A stretch of 64,000 nucleotides of DNA from Limanda limanda (Eukaryota > Chordata > Actinopteri > Pleuronectiformes > Pleuronectidae), in assembly GCF_963576545.1 (NCBI RefSeq), contig NW_026870598.1:221001-285000 (forward strand), read 5' to 3'. The notes under the pieces were generated by a model. The model did not search any database, was not told where the DNA came from, and saw only the letters and a program-made list of their open reading frames with translations. This document shows, one piece after another, positions 11,349 through 24,996 of the stretch; within the stretch, counting starts at the first letter, position 1, and every line of letters begins with the position of its first letter. A program made the translations under genes and the position numbers.

Positions 11349-14300
11349 AAGAATTTAACCATTTCTTCCAAAAAAGGCTTATCTCCCTGTTTCCAGCGCT
11401 TTTCTGACACTTGGGCTGACATGTGATGAAAAAGTCAGAAATCCTAAACAATGATTCCAAAAAAGGCTTATCTCCCCGTTTCCAGCTGTTTAGTGACATT
11501 TGGGATGATGTGTGATGAAAAATTCAAGAATTTAACCATTTCTTCCAAAAAAAGGCAGATCTCCTTGTTTCCAGCGCTTTTCTGACACTGGAGCTGATAT
11601 GTGATGAAAAAGTCAAAATGTTAACCATTGCTTCCAAAAAAGGCTTATCTCCCCGTTTCCAGCTGTTTAGTGACATTTGGGATGATGTGTGATGAAAAAT
11701 TCAAGAATTTAACCATTTCTTCCAAAAAAAGGCAGATCTCCCTGTTTCCAGCGCTTTTCTGACACTTGGGCTGACATGTGATGAAAAAGTCAGAAATCTT
11801 AATCAATGCTTCCAAAAAAGGCTTATCTCCCCGTTTCCAGCTGTTTAGTGACATTTGGGATGATGTGTGATGAAAAATTCAAGAATTTAACCATTTCTTC
11901 CCAAAAAAGGCATATCTCCCTGTTTCCAGCGCTTTTCTGACACTGGAGCTGATATGTGATGAAAAAGTCAGAAATCTTAATCAATGCTTCCAAAAAAGGC
12001 TTATCTCCCCGTTTCCAGCTGTTTAGTGACATTTGGGATGATGTGTTATGAAAAATTCAAGAATTTAACCATTTCTTCCAAAAAGGGCTTATCTCCCTGT
12101 TTCCAGCGCTTTTCTGACACTTGGGCTGATATGTGATGAAAAAGCTAGAAATCTTAATCAATGCTTCCAAAAAAGGCTTATCTCCCCGTTTCCAGCTGTT
12201 TAGTGACATTTGGGATGATGTGTGATGAAAAATTCAAGAATTTAACCATTTCTTCCAAAAAAAGGCAGATCTCCCTGTTTCCAGCGCTTTTCTGACACTG
12301 GAGCTGATATGTGATGAAAAAGTCAAAATGTTAACCATTGCTTCCAAAAAAGGCTTATCTCCCCGTTTCCAGCTGTTTAGTGACATTTGGGATGATGTGT
12401 GATGAAAAATTCCAGAATTTAACCATTTCTTCCAAAAAAGGCTTATCTCCCTGTTTCCAGCGCTTTTCTGACACTTGGGCTGACATGTGATGAAAAAGTC
12501 AGAAATCTTTATCAATGCTTCCAAAAAAGGCTTATCTCCCCGTTTCCAGCTGTTTAGTGACATTTGGGATGATGTGTGATGAAAAATTCAAGAATTTAAC
12601 CATTTCTTCCAAAAAAAGGCAGATCTCCCTGTTTCCAGCGCTTTTCTGACACTGGAGCTGACATGTGATGAAAAAGTCAGAAATCTTAATCAATGCTTCC
12701 AAAAAAGGCTTATCTCCCCGTTTCCAGCTGTTTAGTGACATTTGGGATGATGTGTGATGAAAAATTCAAGAATTTAACCATTTCTTCCAAAAAAGGCTTA
12801 TCTCCCTGTTTCCAGCGCTTTTCTGACACTTGGGCTGACATGTGATGAAAAAGTCAGAAATCTTAATCAATGCTTCCAAAAAAGGCTTATCTCCCCGTTT
12901 CCAGCTGTTTAGTGACATTTGGGATGATGTGTAATAAAAAATTCAAGAATTTAACCATTTCTTCCAAAAAAGGCTTATCTCCCTGTTTCCAGCGCTTTTC
13001 TGACACTTGGGCTGACATCTGATGAAAAAGTCAGAAATCTTAATCAATGCTTCCAAAAAAGGCTTATCTCCCCGTTTCCAGCTGTTTAGTGACATTTGGG
13101 ATGATGTGTGATGAAAAATTCAAGAATTTAACAATTTCTTCCAAAAAAGGCTTATCTCCCTGTTTCCAGCGCTTTTCTGACACTTGGGCTGACATGTGAT
13201 GAAAAAGTCAGAAATCTTAATCAATGCTTCCAAAAAAGGCTTATCTCCCCGTTTCCAGCTGTTTAGTGACATTTGGGATGATGTGTGATAAAAAATTCAA
13301 GAATTTAACCATTTCTTCCAAAAAAGGCTTATCTCCCTGTTTCCAGCGCTTTTCTGACACTTGGGCTGACATGTGATGAAAAAGTCAGAAATCTTAATCA
13401 ATGCTTCCAAAAAAGGCTTATCTCCCCGTTTCCAGCTGTTTAGTGACATTTGGGATGATGTGTGATGAAAAATTCAAGAATTTAACCATTTCTTCCCAAA
13501 AAAGGCATATCTCCCTGTTTCCAGCGCTTTTCTGACACTGGAGCTGATATGTGATAAAAAAGTCAGAAATCTTAATCAATGCTTCCAAAAAAGGCTTATC
13601 TCCCCGTTTCCAGCTGTTTAGTGACATTTGGGATGATGTTTGATGAAAATTTCAAGAATTTAACCATTTCTTCCAAAAAGGGCTTATGATCCTGTTTCCA
13701 GCGCTTTTCTGACACTGGAGCTGATATGTGATGAAAAAGTCAAAATGTTAACCATTGCTTCCAAAAAAGGCTTATCTCCCCGTTTCCAGCTGTTTAGTGA
13801 CATTTGGGATGATGTGTGATGAAAAATTCAAGAATTTAACCATTTCTTCCAAAACAAGGCAGATCTCCCTGTTTCCAGCGCTTTTCTGACACTTGGGCTG
13901 ACATGTGATGAAAAAGTCAGAAATCTTAATCAATGCTTCCAAAAAAGGCTTATCTCCCCGTTTCCAGCTGTTTAGTGACATTTGGGATGATGTGTGATGA
14001 AAAATTCAAGAATTTAACCATTTCTTTCCAAAAAAGGCATATCTCCCTGTTTCCAGCGCTTTTCTGACACTGGAGCTGATATGTGATGAAAAAGTCAGAA
14101 ATCTTAATCAATGCTTCCAAAAAAGGCTTATCTCCCCGTTTCCAGCTGTTTAGTGACATTTGGGATGATGTGTTATGAAAAATTCAAGAATTTAACCATT
14201 TCTTCCAAAAAGGGCTTATCTCCCTGTTTCCAGCGCTTTTCTGACACTTGGGCTGATATGTGATGAAAAGTCAGAAATCTTAATCAATGCTTCCAAAAAA

Positions 14301-17019
14301 GGCTTATCTCCCCGTTTCCAGCTGTTTAGTGACATTTGGGATGATGTGTGATGAAAAATTCAAGAATTTAACCATTTCTTCCAAAAAAAGGCAGATCTCC
14401 CTGTTTCCAGCGCTTTTCTGACACTGGAGCTGATATGTGATGAAAAAGTCAAAATGTTAACCATTGCTTCCAAAAAAGGCTTATCTCCCCGTTTCCAGCT
14501 GTTTAGTGACATTTGGGATGATGTGTGATGAAAAATTCCAGAATTTAACCATTTCTTCCAAAAAAGGCTTATCTCCCTGTTTCCAGCGCTTTTCTGACAC
14601 TTGGGCTGACATGTGATGAAAAAGTCAGAAATCTTTATCAATGCTTCCAAAAAAGGCTTATCTCCCCGTTTCCAGCTGTTTAGTGACATTTGGGATGATG
14701 TGTGATGAAAAATTCAAGAATTTAACCATTTCTTCCAAAAAAAGGCAGATCTCCCTGTTTCCAGCGCTTTTCTGACACTGGAGCTGACATGTGATGAAAA
14801 AGTCAGAAATCTTAATCAATGCTTCCAAAAAAGGCTTATCTCCCCGTTTCCAGCTGTTTAGTGACATTTGGGATGATGTGTGATGAAAAATTCAAGAATT
14901 TAACCATTTCTTCCAAAAAAGGCTTATCTCCCTGTTTCCAGCGCTTTTCTGACACTTGGGCTGACATGTGATGAAAAAGTCAGAAATCTTAATCAATGCT
15001 TCCAAAAAAGGCTTATCTCCCCGTTTCCAGCTGTTTAGTGACATTTGGGATGATGTGTGATGAAAAATTCAAGAATTTAACCATTTCTTCCAAAAAAGGC
15101 TTATCTCCCTGTTTCCAGCGCTTTTCTGACACTTGGGCTGACATGTGATGAAAAAGTCAGAAATCTTAATCAATGCTTCCAAAAAAGGCTTATCTCCCCG
15201 TTTCCAGCTGTTTAGTGACATTTGGGATGATGTGTGATAAAAAATTCAAGAATTTAACCATTTCTTCCAAAAAAGGCTTATCTCCCTGTTTCCAGCGCTT
15301 TTCTGACACTGGAGCTGATATGTGATGAAAAAGTCAGAAATCTTAATCAATGCTTCCAAAAAAGGCTTATCTCCCCGTTTCCAGCTGTTTAGTGACATTT
15401 GGGATGATGTGTGATGAAAAATTCAAGAATTTAACCATTTCTTCCAAAAAGGGCTTATGATCCTGTTTCCAGCGCTTTTCTGACACTGGAGCTGATATGT
15501 GATGAAAAAGTCAAAATGTTAACCATTGCTTCCAAAAAAGGCTTATCTCCCCGTTTCCAGCTGTTTAGTGACATTTGGGATGATGTGTGATGAAAAATTC
15601 AAGAATTTAACCATTTCTTCCAAAAAAAGGCAGATCTCCCTGTTTCCAGCGCTTTTCTGACACTTGGGCTGACATGTGATGAAAAAGTCAGAAATCTTAA
15701 TCAATGCTTCCAAAAAAGGCTTATCTCCCCGTTTCCAGCTGTTTAGTGACATTTGGGATGATGTCTGATGAAAAATTCAAGAATTTAACCATTTCTTCCA
15801 AAAAAAGGCAGATCTCCCTGTTTCCAGCGCTTTTCTGACACTTGGGCTGACATGTGATGAAAAAGTCAGAAATCTTAATCAATGCTTCCAAAAAAGGCTT
15901 ATCTCCCCGTTTCCAGCTGTTTAGTGACATTTGGGATGATGTGTGATGAAAAATTCAAGAATTTAACCATTTCTTTCCAAAAAAGGCATATCTCCCTGTT
16001 TCCAGCGCTTTTCTGACACTGGAGCTGATATGTGATGAAAAAGTCAGAAATCTTAATCAATGCTTCCAAAAAAGGCTTATCTCCCCGTTTCCAGCTGTTT
16101 AGTGACATTTGGGATGATGTGTTATGAAAAATTCAAGAATTTAACCATTTCTTCCAAAAAGGGCTTATCTCCCTGTTTCCAGCGCTTTTCTGACACTTGG
16201 GCTGATATGTGATGAAAAGTCAGAAATCTTAATCAATGCTTCCAAAAAAGGCTTATCTCCCCGTTTCCAGCTGTTTAGTGACATTTGGGATGATGTGTGA
16301 TGAAAAATTCAAGAATTTAACCATTTCTTCCAAAAAAAGGCAGATCTCCCTGTTTCCAGCGCTTTTCTGACACTGGAGCTGATATGTGATGAAAAAGTCA
16401 AAATGTTAACCATTGCTTCCAAAAAAGGCTTATCTCCCCGTTTCCAGCTGTTTAGTGACATTTGGGATGATGTGTGATGAAAAATTCCAGAATTTAACCA
16501 TTTCTTCCAAAAAAGGCTTATCTCCCTGTTTCCAGCGCTTTTCTGACACTTGGGCTGACATGTGATGAAAAAGTCAGAAATCTTTATCAATGCTTCCAAA
16601 AAAGGCTTATCTCCCCGTTTCCAGCTGTTTAGTGACATTTGGGATGATGTGTGATGAAAAATTCAAGAATTTAACCATTTCTTCCAAAAAAAGGCAGATC
16701 TCCCTGTTTCCAGCGCTTTTCTGACACTGGAGCTGACATGTGATGAAAAAGTCAGAAATCTTAATCAATGCTTCCAAAAAAGGCTTATCTCCCCGTTTCC
16801 AGCTGTTTAGTGACATTTGGGATGATGTGTGATAAAAAATTCAAGAATTTAACCATTTCTTCCAAAAAAGGCTTATCTCCCTGTTTCCAGCGCTTTTCTG
16901 ACACTGGAGCTGATATGTGATGAAAAAGTCAGAAATCTTAATCAATGCTTCCAAAAAAGGCTTATCTCCCCGTTTCCAGCTGTTTAGTGACATTTGGGAT
17001 GATGTGTGATGAAAAATTC

Positions 17020-17728
17020 AAGAATTTAACCATTTCTTCCAAAAAAAGGCAGATCTTCCTGTTTCCAGCGCTTTTCTGACACTTGGGCTGACATGTGATG
17101 AAAAAGTCAGAAATCTTAATCAATGCTTCCAAAAAAGGCTTATCTCCCCGTTTCCTGCTGTTTAGTGACATTTGGGATGATGTGTGATGAAAAATTCCAG
17201 AATTTAACCATTTCTTCCAAAAAAGGCTTATCTCCCTGTTTCCAGCGCTTTTCTGACACTTGGGCTGACATGTGATGAAAAAGTCAGAAATCTTAATCAA
17301 TGCTTCCAAAAAAGGCTTATCTCCCCGTTTCCAGCTGTTTAGTGACATTTGGGATGATGTGTGATGAAAAATTCAAGAATTTAACCATTTCTTCCAAAAA
17401 AAGGCAGATCTCCCTGTTTCCAGCGCTTTTCTGACACTGGAGCTGATATGTGATGAAAAAATCAAAATGTTAACCATTGCTTCCAAAAAAGGCTTATCTC
17501 CCCGTTTCCAGCTGTTTAGTGCCATTTGGGATGATGTGTGATGAAAAATTCCAGAATTTATCCATTGCTTCCAAAAAAGGCTTATCTCCCTGTTTCCAGC
17601 GCTTTTCTGACACTGGGGCTGACATGTGATGAAAAAGTCAGAAATCTTAATCAATGCTTCCAAAAAAGGCTTATCTCCCCGTTTCCAGCTGTTTAGTGAC
17701 ATTTGGGATGATGTGTGATGAAAAATTC
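17020..17728 (+). repeat. Family I four-dimer marker cassette, copy 4
   Basis: The same order of markers as 1-709, with TAGTGCC near 17519. By eye it is essentially the same sequence as copy 1 and lacks the TTTCTACC change of copies 2 and 3. Confidence 0.88.
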
Positions 17729-20700
17729 AAGAATTTAACCATTTCTTACCAAAAAAGGCAGATCTCCCTGTTTCCAGCGCTTTTCTGACATTGGAGCTGA
17801 TATGTGATGAAAAAGTCAAAATGTTAACCATTGCTTCCAAAAAAGGCTTATCTCCCCGTTTCCAGCTGTTTAGTGACATTTGGGATGATGTGTGATGAAA
17901 AATTCAAGAATTTAACCATTTCTTCCAAAAAAAGGCAGATCTCCCTGTTTCCAGCGCTTTTCTGACATTTGGGCTGACATGTGATGAAAAAGTCAGAAAT
18001 CTTAATCAATGCTTCCAAAAAAGGCTTATCTCCCCGTTTCCAGCTGTTTAGTGACATTTGGGATGATGTGTGATAAAAAATTCAAGAATTTAACCATTTC
18101 TTCCAAAAAAGGCTTATCTCCCTGTTTCCAGCGCTTTTCTGACACTTGGGCTGACATGTGATGAAAAAGTCAGAAATCCTAAACAATGATTCCAAAAAAG
18201 GCTTATCTCCCCGTTTCCAGCTGTTTAGTGACATTTGGGATGATGTGTGATGAAAAATTCAAGAATTTAACCATTTCTTCCAAAAAAAGGCAGATCTCCT
18301 TGTTTCCAGCGCTTTTCTGACACTGGAGCTGATATGTGATGAAAAAGTCAAAATGTTAACCATTGCTTCCAAAAAAGGCTTATCTCCCCGTTTCCAGCTG
18401 TTTAGTGACATTTGGGATGATGTGTGATGAAAAATTCAAGAATTTAACCATTTCTTCCAAAAAAAGGCAGATCTCCCTGTTTCCAGCGCTTTTCTGACAC
18501 TTGGGCTGACATGTGATGAAAAAGTCAGAAATCTTAATCAATGCTTCCAAAAAAGGCTTATCTCCCTGTTTCCAGCTGTTTAGTGACATTTGGGATGATG
18601 TGTGATGAAAAATTCAAGAATTTAACCATTTCTTCCCAAAAAAGGCATATCTCCCTGTTTCCAGCGCTTTTCTGACACTGGAGCTGATATGTGATGAAAA
18701 AGTCAGAAATCTTAATCAATGCTTCCAAAAAAGGCTTATCTCCCCGTTTCCAGCTGTTTAGTGACATTTGGGATGATGTGTTATGAAAAATTCAAGAATT
18801 TAACCATTTCTTCCAAAAAGGGCTTATCTCCCTGTTTCCAGCGCTTTTCTGACACTTGGGCTGATATGTGATGAAAAAGTCAGAAATCTTAATCAATGCT
18901 TCCAAAAAAGGCTTATCTCCCCGTTTCCAGCTGTTTAGTGACATTTGGGATGATGTGTGATGAAAAATTCAAGAATTTAACCATTTCTTCCAAAAAAAGG
19001 CAGATCTCCCTGTTTCCAGCGCTTTTCTGACACTGGAGCTGATATGTGATGAAAAAGTCAAAATGTTAACCATTGCTTCCAAAAAAGGCTTATCTCCCCG
19101 TTTCCAGCTGTTTAGTGACATTTGGGATGATGTGTGATGAAAAATTCCAGAATTTAACCATTTCTTCCAAAAAAGGCTTATCTCCCTGTTTCCAGCGCTT
19201 TTCTGACACTTGGGCTGACATGTGATGAAAAAGTCAGAAATCTTTATCAATGCTTCCAAAAAAGGCTTATCTCCCCGTTTCCAGCTGTTTAGTGACATTT
19301 GGGATGATGTGTGATGAAAAATTCAAGAATTTAACCATTTCTTCCAAAAAAAGGCAGATCTCCCTGTTTCCAGCGCTTTTCTGACACTGGAGCTGACATG
19401 TGATGAAAAAGTCAGAAATCTTAATCAATGCTTCCAAAAAAGGCTTATCTCCCCGTTTCCAGCTGTTTAGTGACATTTGGGATGATGTGTGATGAAAAAT
19501 TCAAGAATTAAACCATTTCTTCCAAAAAAGGCTTATCTCCCTGTTTCCAGCGCTTTTCTGACACTTGGGCTGACATGTGATGAAAAAGTCAGAAATCTTA
19601 ATCAATGCTTCCAAAAAAGGCTTATCTCCCCGTTTCCAGCTGTTTAGTGACATTTGGGATGATGTGTGATGAAAAATTCAAGAATTTAACCATTTCTTCC
19701 CAAAAAAGGCATATCTCCCTGTTTCCAGCGCTTTTCTGACACTTGGGCTGACATGTGATGAAAAAGTCAGAAATCTTAATCAATGCTTCCAAAAAAGGCT
19801 TATCTCCCCGTTTCCAGCTGTTTAGTGACATTTGGGATGATGTGTAATAAAAAATTCAAGAATTTAACCATTTCTTCCAAAAAAGGCTTATCTCCCTGTT
19901 TCCAGCGCTTTTCTGACACTTGGGCTGACATGTGATGAAAAAGTCAGAAATCTTAATCAATGCTTCCAAAAAAGGCTTATCTCCCCGTTTCCAGCTGTTT
20001 AGTGACATTTGGGATGATGTGTGATGAAAAATTCAAGAATTTAACCATTTCTTCCAAAAAAGGCTTATCTCCCTGTTTCCAGCGCTTTTCTGACACTTGG
20101 GCTGACATGTGATGAAAAAGTCAGAAATCTTAATCAATGCTTCCAAAAAAGGCTTATCTCCCCGTTTCCAGCTGTTTAGTGACATTTGGGATGATGTGTG
20201 ATAAAAAATTCAAGAATTTAACCATTTCTTCCAAAAAAGGCTTATCTCCCTGTTTCCAGCGCTTTTCTGACACTTGGGCTGACATGTGATGAAAAAGTCA
20301 GAAATCTTAATCAATGCTTCCAAAAAAGGCTTATCTCCCCGTTTCCAGCTGTTTAGTGACATTTGGGATGATGTGTGATGAAAAATTCAAGAATTTAACC
20401 ATTTCTTCCCAAAAAAGGCATATCTCCCTGTTTCCAGCGCTTTTCTGACACTGGAGCTGATATGTGATAAAAAAGTCAGAAATCTTAATCAATGCTTCCA
20501 AAAAAGGCTTATCTCCCCGTTTCCAGCTGTTTAGTGACATTTGGGATGATGTGTGATGAAAATTTCAAGAATTTAACCATTTCTTCCAAAAAGGGCTTAT
20601 GATCCTGTTTCCAGCGCTTTTCTGACACTGGAGCTGATATGTGATGAAAAAGTCAAAATGTTAACCATTGCTTCCAAAAAAGGCTTATCTCCCCGTTTCC

Positions 20701-22337
20701 AGCTGTTTAGTGACATTTGGGATGATGTGTGATGAAAAATTCAAGAATTTAACCATTTCTTCCAAAACAAGGCAGATCTCCCTGTTTCCAGCGCTTTTCT
20801 GACACTTGGGCTGACATGTGATGAAAAAGTCAGAAATCTTAATCAATGCTTCCAAAAAAGGCTTATCTCCCCGTTTCCAGCTGTTTAGTGACATTTGGGA
20901 TGATGTGTGATGAAAAATTCAAGAATTTAACCATTTCTTTCCAAAAAAGGCATATCTCCCTGTTTCCAGCGCTTTTCTGACACTGGAGCTGATATGTGAT
21001 GAAAAAGTCAGAAATCTTAATCAATGCTTCCAAAAAAGGCTTATCTCCCCGTTTCCAGCTGTTTAGTGACATTTGGGATGATGTGTTATGAAAAATTCAA
21101 GAATTTAACCATTTCTTCCAAAAAGGGCTTATCTCCCTGTTTCCAGCGCTTTTCTGACACTTGGGCTGATATGTGATGAAAAGTCAGAAATCTTAATCAA
21201 TGCTTCCAAAAAAGGCTTATCTCCCCGTTTCCAGCTGTTTAGTGACATTTGGGATGATGTGTGATGAAAAATTCAAGAATTTAACCATTTCTTCCAAAAA
21301 AAGGCAGATCTCCCTGTTTCCAGCGCTTTTCTGACACTGGAGCTGATATGTGATGAAAAAGTCAAAATGTTAACCATTGCTTCCAAAAAAGGCTTATCTC
21401 CCCGTTTCCAGCTGTTTAGTGACATTTGGGATGATGTGTGATGAAAAATTCCAGAATTTAACCATTTCTTCCAAAAAGGCTTATCTCCCTGTTTCCAGCG
21501 CTTTTCTGACACTTGGGCTGACATGTGATGAAAAAGTCAGAAATCTTTATCAATGCTTCCAAAAAAGGCTTATCTCCCCGTTTCCAGCTGTTTAGTGACA
21601 TTTGGGATGATGTGTGATGAAAAATTCAAGAATTTAACCATTTCTTCCAAAAAAAGGCAGATCTCCCTGTTTCCAGCGCTTTTCTGACACTGGAGCTGAC
21701 ATGTGATGAAAAAGTCAGAAATCTTAATCAATGCTTCCAAAAAAGGCTTATCTCCCCGTTTCCAGCTGTTTAGTGACATTTGGGATGATGTGTGATGAAA
21801 AATTCAAGAATTTAACCATTTCTTCCAAAAAAGGCTTATCTCCCTGTTTCCAGCGCTTTTCTGACACTTGGGCTGACATGTGATGAAAAAGTCAGAAATC
21901 TTAATCAATGCTTCCAAAAAAGGCTTATCTCCCCGTTTCCAGCTGTTTAGTGACATTTGGGATGATGTGTGATGAAAAATTCAAGAATTTAACCATTTCT
22001 TCCAAAAAAGGCTTATCTCCCTGTTTCCAGCGCTTTTCTGACACTTGGGCTGACATGTGATGAAAAAGTCAGAAATCTTAATCAATGCTTCCAAAAAAGG
22101 CTTATCTCCCCGTTTCCAGCTGTTTAGTGACATTTGGGATGATGTGTGATAAAAAATTCAAGAATTTAAACCATTTCTTCCAAAAAAGGCTTATCTCCCT
22201 GTTTCCAGCGCTTTTCTGACACTGGAGCTGATATGTGATGAAAAAGTCAGAAATCTTAATCAATGCTTCCAAAAAAGGCTTATCTCCCCGTTTCCAGCTG
22301 TTTAGTGACATTTGGGATGATGTGTGATGAAAAATTC
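17729..22337 (+). repeat. Family I HOR unit, 26 dimers, passing into family II
   Basis: It starts at the CTTACC dimer like the other family I units. It does not end in the TAGTGCC cassette but joins the first family II unit at 22338. Most of it (18261-22337) is the right copy of the 16664-bp-offset duplication. The replacement of the cassette by a TATGATCC dimer marks the change of HOR family. Confidence 0.8.
18261..22337 (+). repeat. 23-dimer segmental duplication, right copy
   Basis: The partner of 1597-5673. Its order of variants is the same throughout. It carries one missing A near 21473 and one extra A near 22168; the two cancel, so the offset is again 16664 at the end. These are the first private indels of the indel-rich patch. 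Confidence 0.88.
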
Positions 22338-24996
22338 AAGAATTTAACCATTTCTTCCAAAAAGGGCTTATGATCCTGTTTCCAGCGCTTTTCTGACACT
22401 GGAGCTGATATGTGATGAAAAAGTCAAAATGTTAACCATTGCTTCCAAAAAAGGCTTATCTCCCCGTTTCCAGCTGTTTAGTGACATTTGGGATGATGTG
22501 TGATGAAAAATTCAAGAATTTAACCATTTCTTCCAAAAAAAGGCAGATCTCCCTGTTTCCAGCGCTTTTCTGACACTTGGGCTGACATGTGATGAAAAAG
22601 TCAGAAATCTTAATCAATGCTTCCAAAAAAGGCTTATCTCCCCGTTTCCAGCTGTTTAGTGACATTTGGGATGATGTCTGATGAAAAATTCAAGAATTTA
22701 ACCATTTCTTCCAAAAAAAGGCAGATCTCCCTGTTTCCAGCGCTTTTCTGACACTTGGGCTGACATGTGATGAAAAAGTCAGAAATCTTAATCAATGCTT
22801 CCAAAAAAGGGCTTATCTCCCCGTTTCCAGCTGTTTAGTGACATTTGGGATGATGTGTGATGAAAAATTCAAGAATTTAACCATTTCTTCCAAAAAAGGC
22901 TTATCTCCCTGTTTCCAGCGCTTTTCTGACACTTGGGCTGACATGTGATGAAAAAGTCAGAAATCTTAATCAATGCTTCCAAAAAAGGCTTATCTCCCCG
23001 TTTCCAGCTGTTTAGTGACATTTGGGATGATGTGTGATGAAAAATTCAAGAATTTAACCATTTCTTCCAAAAAAAGGCAGATCTCCCTGTTTCCAGCGCT
23101 TTTCTGACACTGGAGCTGATATGTGATGAAAAAGTCAGAAATCTTAATCAATGCTTCCAAAAAAGGCTTATCTCCCCGTTTCCAGCTGTTTAGTGACATT
23201 TGGGATGATGTGTGATGAAAAATTCAAGAATTTAACCATTTCTTCCAAAAAAAAGGCAGATCTCCCTGTTTCCAGCGCTTTTCTGACACTGGAGCTGATA
23301 TGTGATGAAAAAGTCAAAATGTTAACCATTGCTTCCAAAAAAGGCTTATCTCCCCGTTTCCAGCTGTTTAGTGACATTTGGGTTGATGTGTGATGAAAAA
23401 TTCCAGAATTTAACCATTTCTTCCAAAAAAGGCTTATCTCCCTGTTTCCAGCGCTTTTCTGACACTTGGGCTGACATGTGATGAAAAAGTCAGAAATCTT
23501 AATCAATGCTTCCAAAAAAGGCTTATCTCCCTGTTTCCAGCTGTTTAGTGACATTTGGGATGATGTGTGATGAAAAATTCAAGAATTTAACCATTTCTTT
23601 CCAAAAAAGGCATATCTCCCTGTTTCCAGCGCTTTTCTGACACTGGAGCTGATATGTGATGAAAAAGTCAGAAATCTTAATCAATGCTTCCAAAAAAGGC
23701 TTATCTCCCCGTTTCCAGCTGTTTAGTGACATTTGGGATGATGTGTTATGAAAAATTCAAGAATTTAACCATTTCTTCCAAAAAGGGCTTATCTCCCTGT
23801 TTCCAGCGCTTTTCTGACACTTGGGCTGATATGTGATGAAAAGTCAGAAATCTTAATCAATGCTTCCAAAAAAGGCTTATCTCCCCGTTTCCAGCTGTTT
23901 AGTGACATTTGGGATGATGTGTGATGAAAAATTCAAGAATTTAACCATTTCTTCCAAAAAAAGGCAGATCTCCCTGTTTCCAGCGCTTTTCTGACACTTG
24001 GAGCTGATATGTGATGAAAAAGTCAAAATGTTAACCATTGCTTCCAAAAAAGGCTTATCTCCCGTTTCCAGCTGTTTAGTGACATTTGGGATGATGTGTG
24101 ATGAAAAATTCCAGAATTTAACCATTTCTTCCAAAAAAGGCTTATCTCCCTGTTTCCAGCGCTTTTCTGACACTTGGGCTGACATGTGATGAAAAAGTCA
24201 GAAATCTTTATCAATGCTTCCAAAAAAGGCTTATCTCCCCGTTTCCAGCTGTTTAGTGACATTTGGGATGATGTGTGATGAAAAATTCAAGAATTTAACC
24301 ATTTCTTCCAAAAAAGGCAGATCTCCCTGTTTCCAGCGCTTTTCTGACACTGGAGCTGACATGTGATGAAAAAGTCAGAAATCTTAATCAATGCTTCCAA
24401 AAAAGGCTTATCTCCCCGTTTCCAGCTGTTTAGTGACATTTGGGATGATGTGTGATGAAAAATTCAAGAATTTAACCATTTCTTCCAAAAAAGGCTTATC
24501 TCCCTGTTTCCAGCGCTTTTCTGACACTTGGGCTGACATGTGATGAAAAAGTCAGAAATCTTAATCAATGCTTCCAAAAAAGGCTTATCTCCCCGTTTCC
24601 AGCTGTTTAGTGACATTTGGGATGATGTGTGATGAAAAATTCAAGAATTTAACCATTTCTTCCAAAAAAGGCTTATCTCCCTGTTTCCAGCGCTTTTCTG
24701 ACACTTGGGCTGACATGTGATGAAAAAGTCAGAAATCTTAATCAATGCTTCCAAAAAAGGCTTATCTCCCCGTTTCCAGCTGTTTAGTGACATTTGGGAT
24801 GATGTGTGATAAAAAATTCAAGAATTTAACCATTTCTTCCAAAAAAGGCTTATCTCCCTGTTTCCAGCGCTTTTCTGACACTGGAGCTGATATGTGATGA
24901 AAAAGTCAGAAATCTTAATCAATGCTTCCAAAAAAGGCTTATCTCCCCGTTTCCAGCTGTTTAGTGACATTTGGGATGATGTGTGATGAAAAATTC
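22338..24996 (+). repeat. Family II HOR, 15 dimers (2659 bp), copy 1
   Basis: Order: TATGATCC dimer; GGCAGATC with GTCTGATG tail; GGCAGATC; plain; GGCAGATC with CACTGGAG; AAAATGTTAACC with GGGTTGATG; CAGAATTT with CCCTG in B; TTTCCA/GGCATATC with GTGTTATG; AAAAAGGG with GATGAAAAGTC; anchor module; then three plain dimers, the second with a GATAAAAAATTC tail. The same 15 dimers recur at 31379-34039. Confidence 0.85.

Larger units (their letters stand above)
10107..17728 (+). repeat. Family I HOR unit, 43 dimers (7622 bp)
   Basis: It starts at the CTTACC dimer and ends with cassette copy 4. It contains a five-dimer near-duplication (about 10284-12056), anchor modules at 12236, 14362 and 16311, and two TATGATCC dimers (about 13673 and 15453). 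The second TATGATCC dimer is followed by a GTCTGATG-tailed dimer (near 15763). That combination becomes characteristic of family II, so this unit may be a link between the families. Confidence 0.8.

Noticed and set aside
23877..24185. TGDKPF in the minus-strand translation, like the TGEKPF linker of C2H2 zinc fingers
   Set aside because: No C2H2 pattern of paired cysteines and histidines accompanies it, and the peptide is a translation of the satellite. Chance resemblance.
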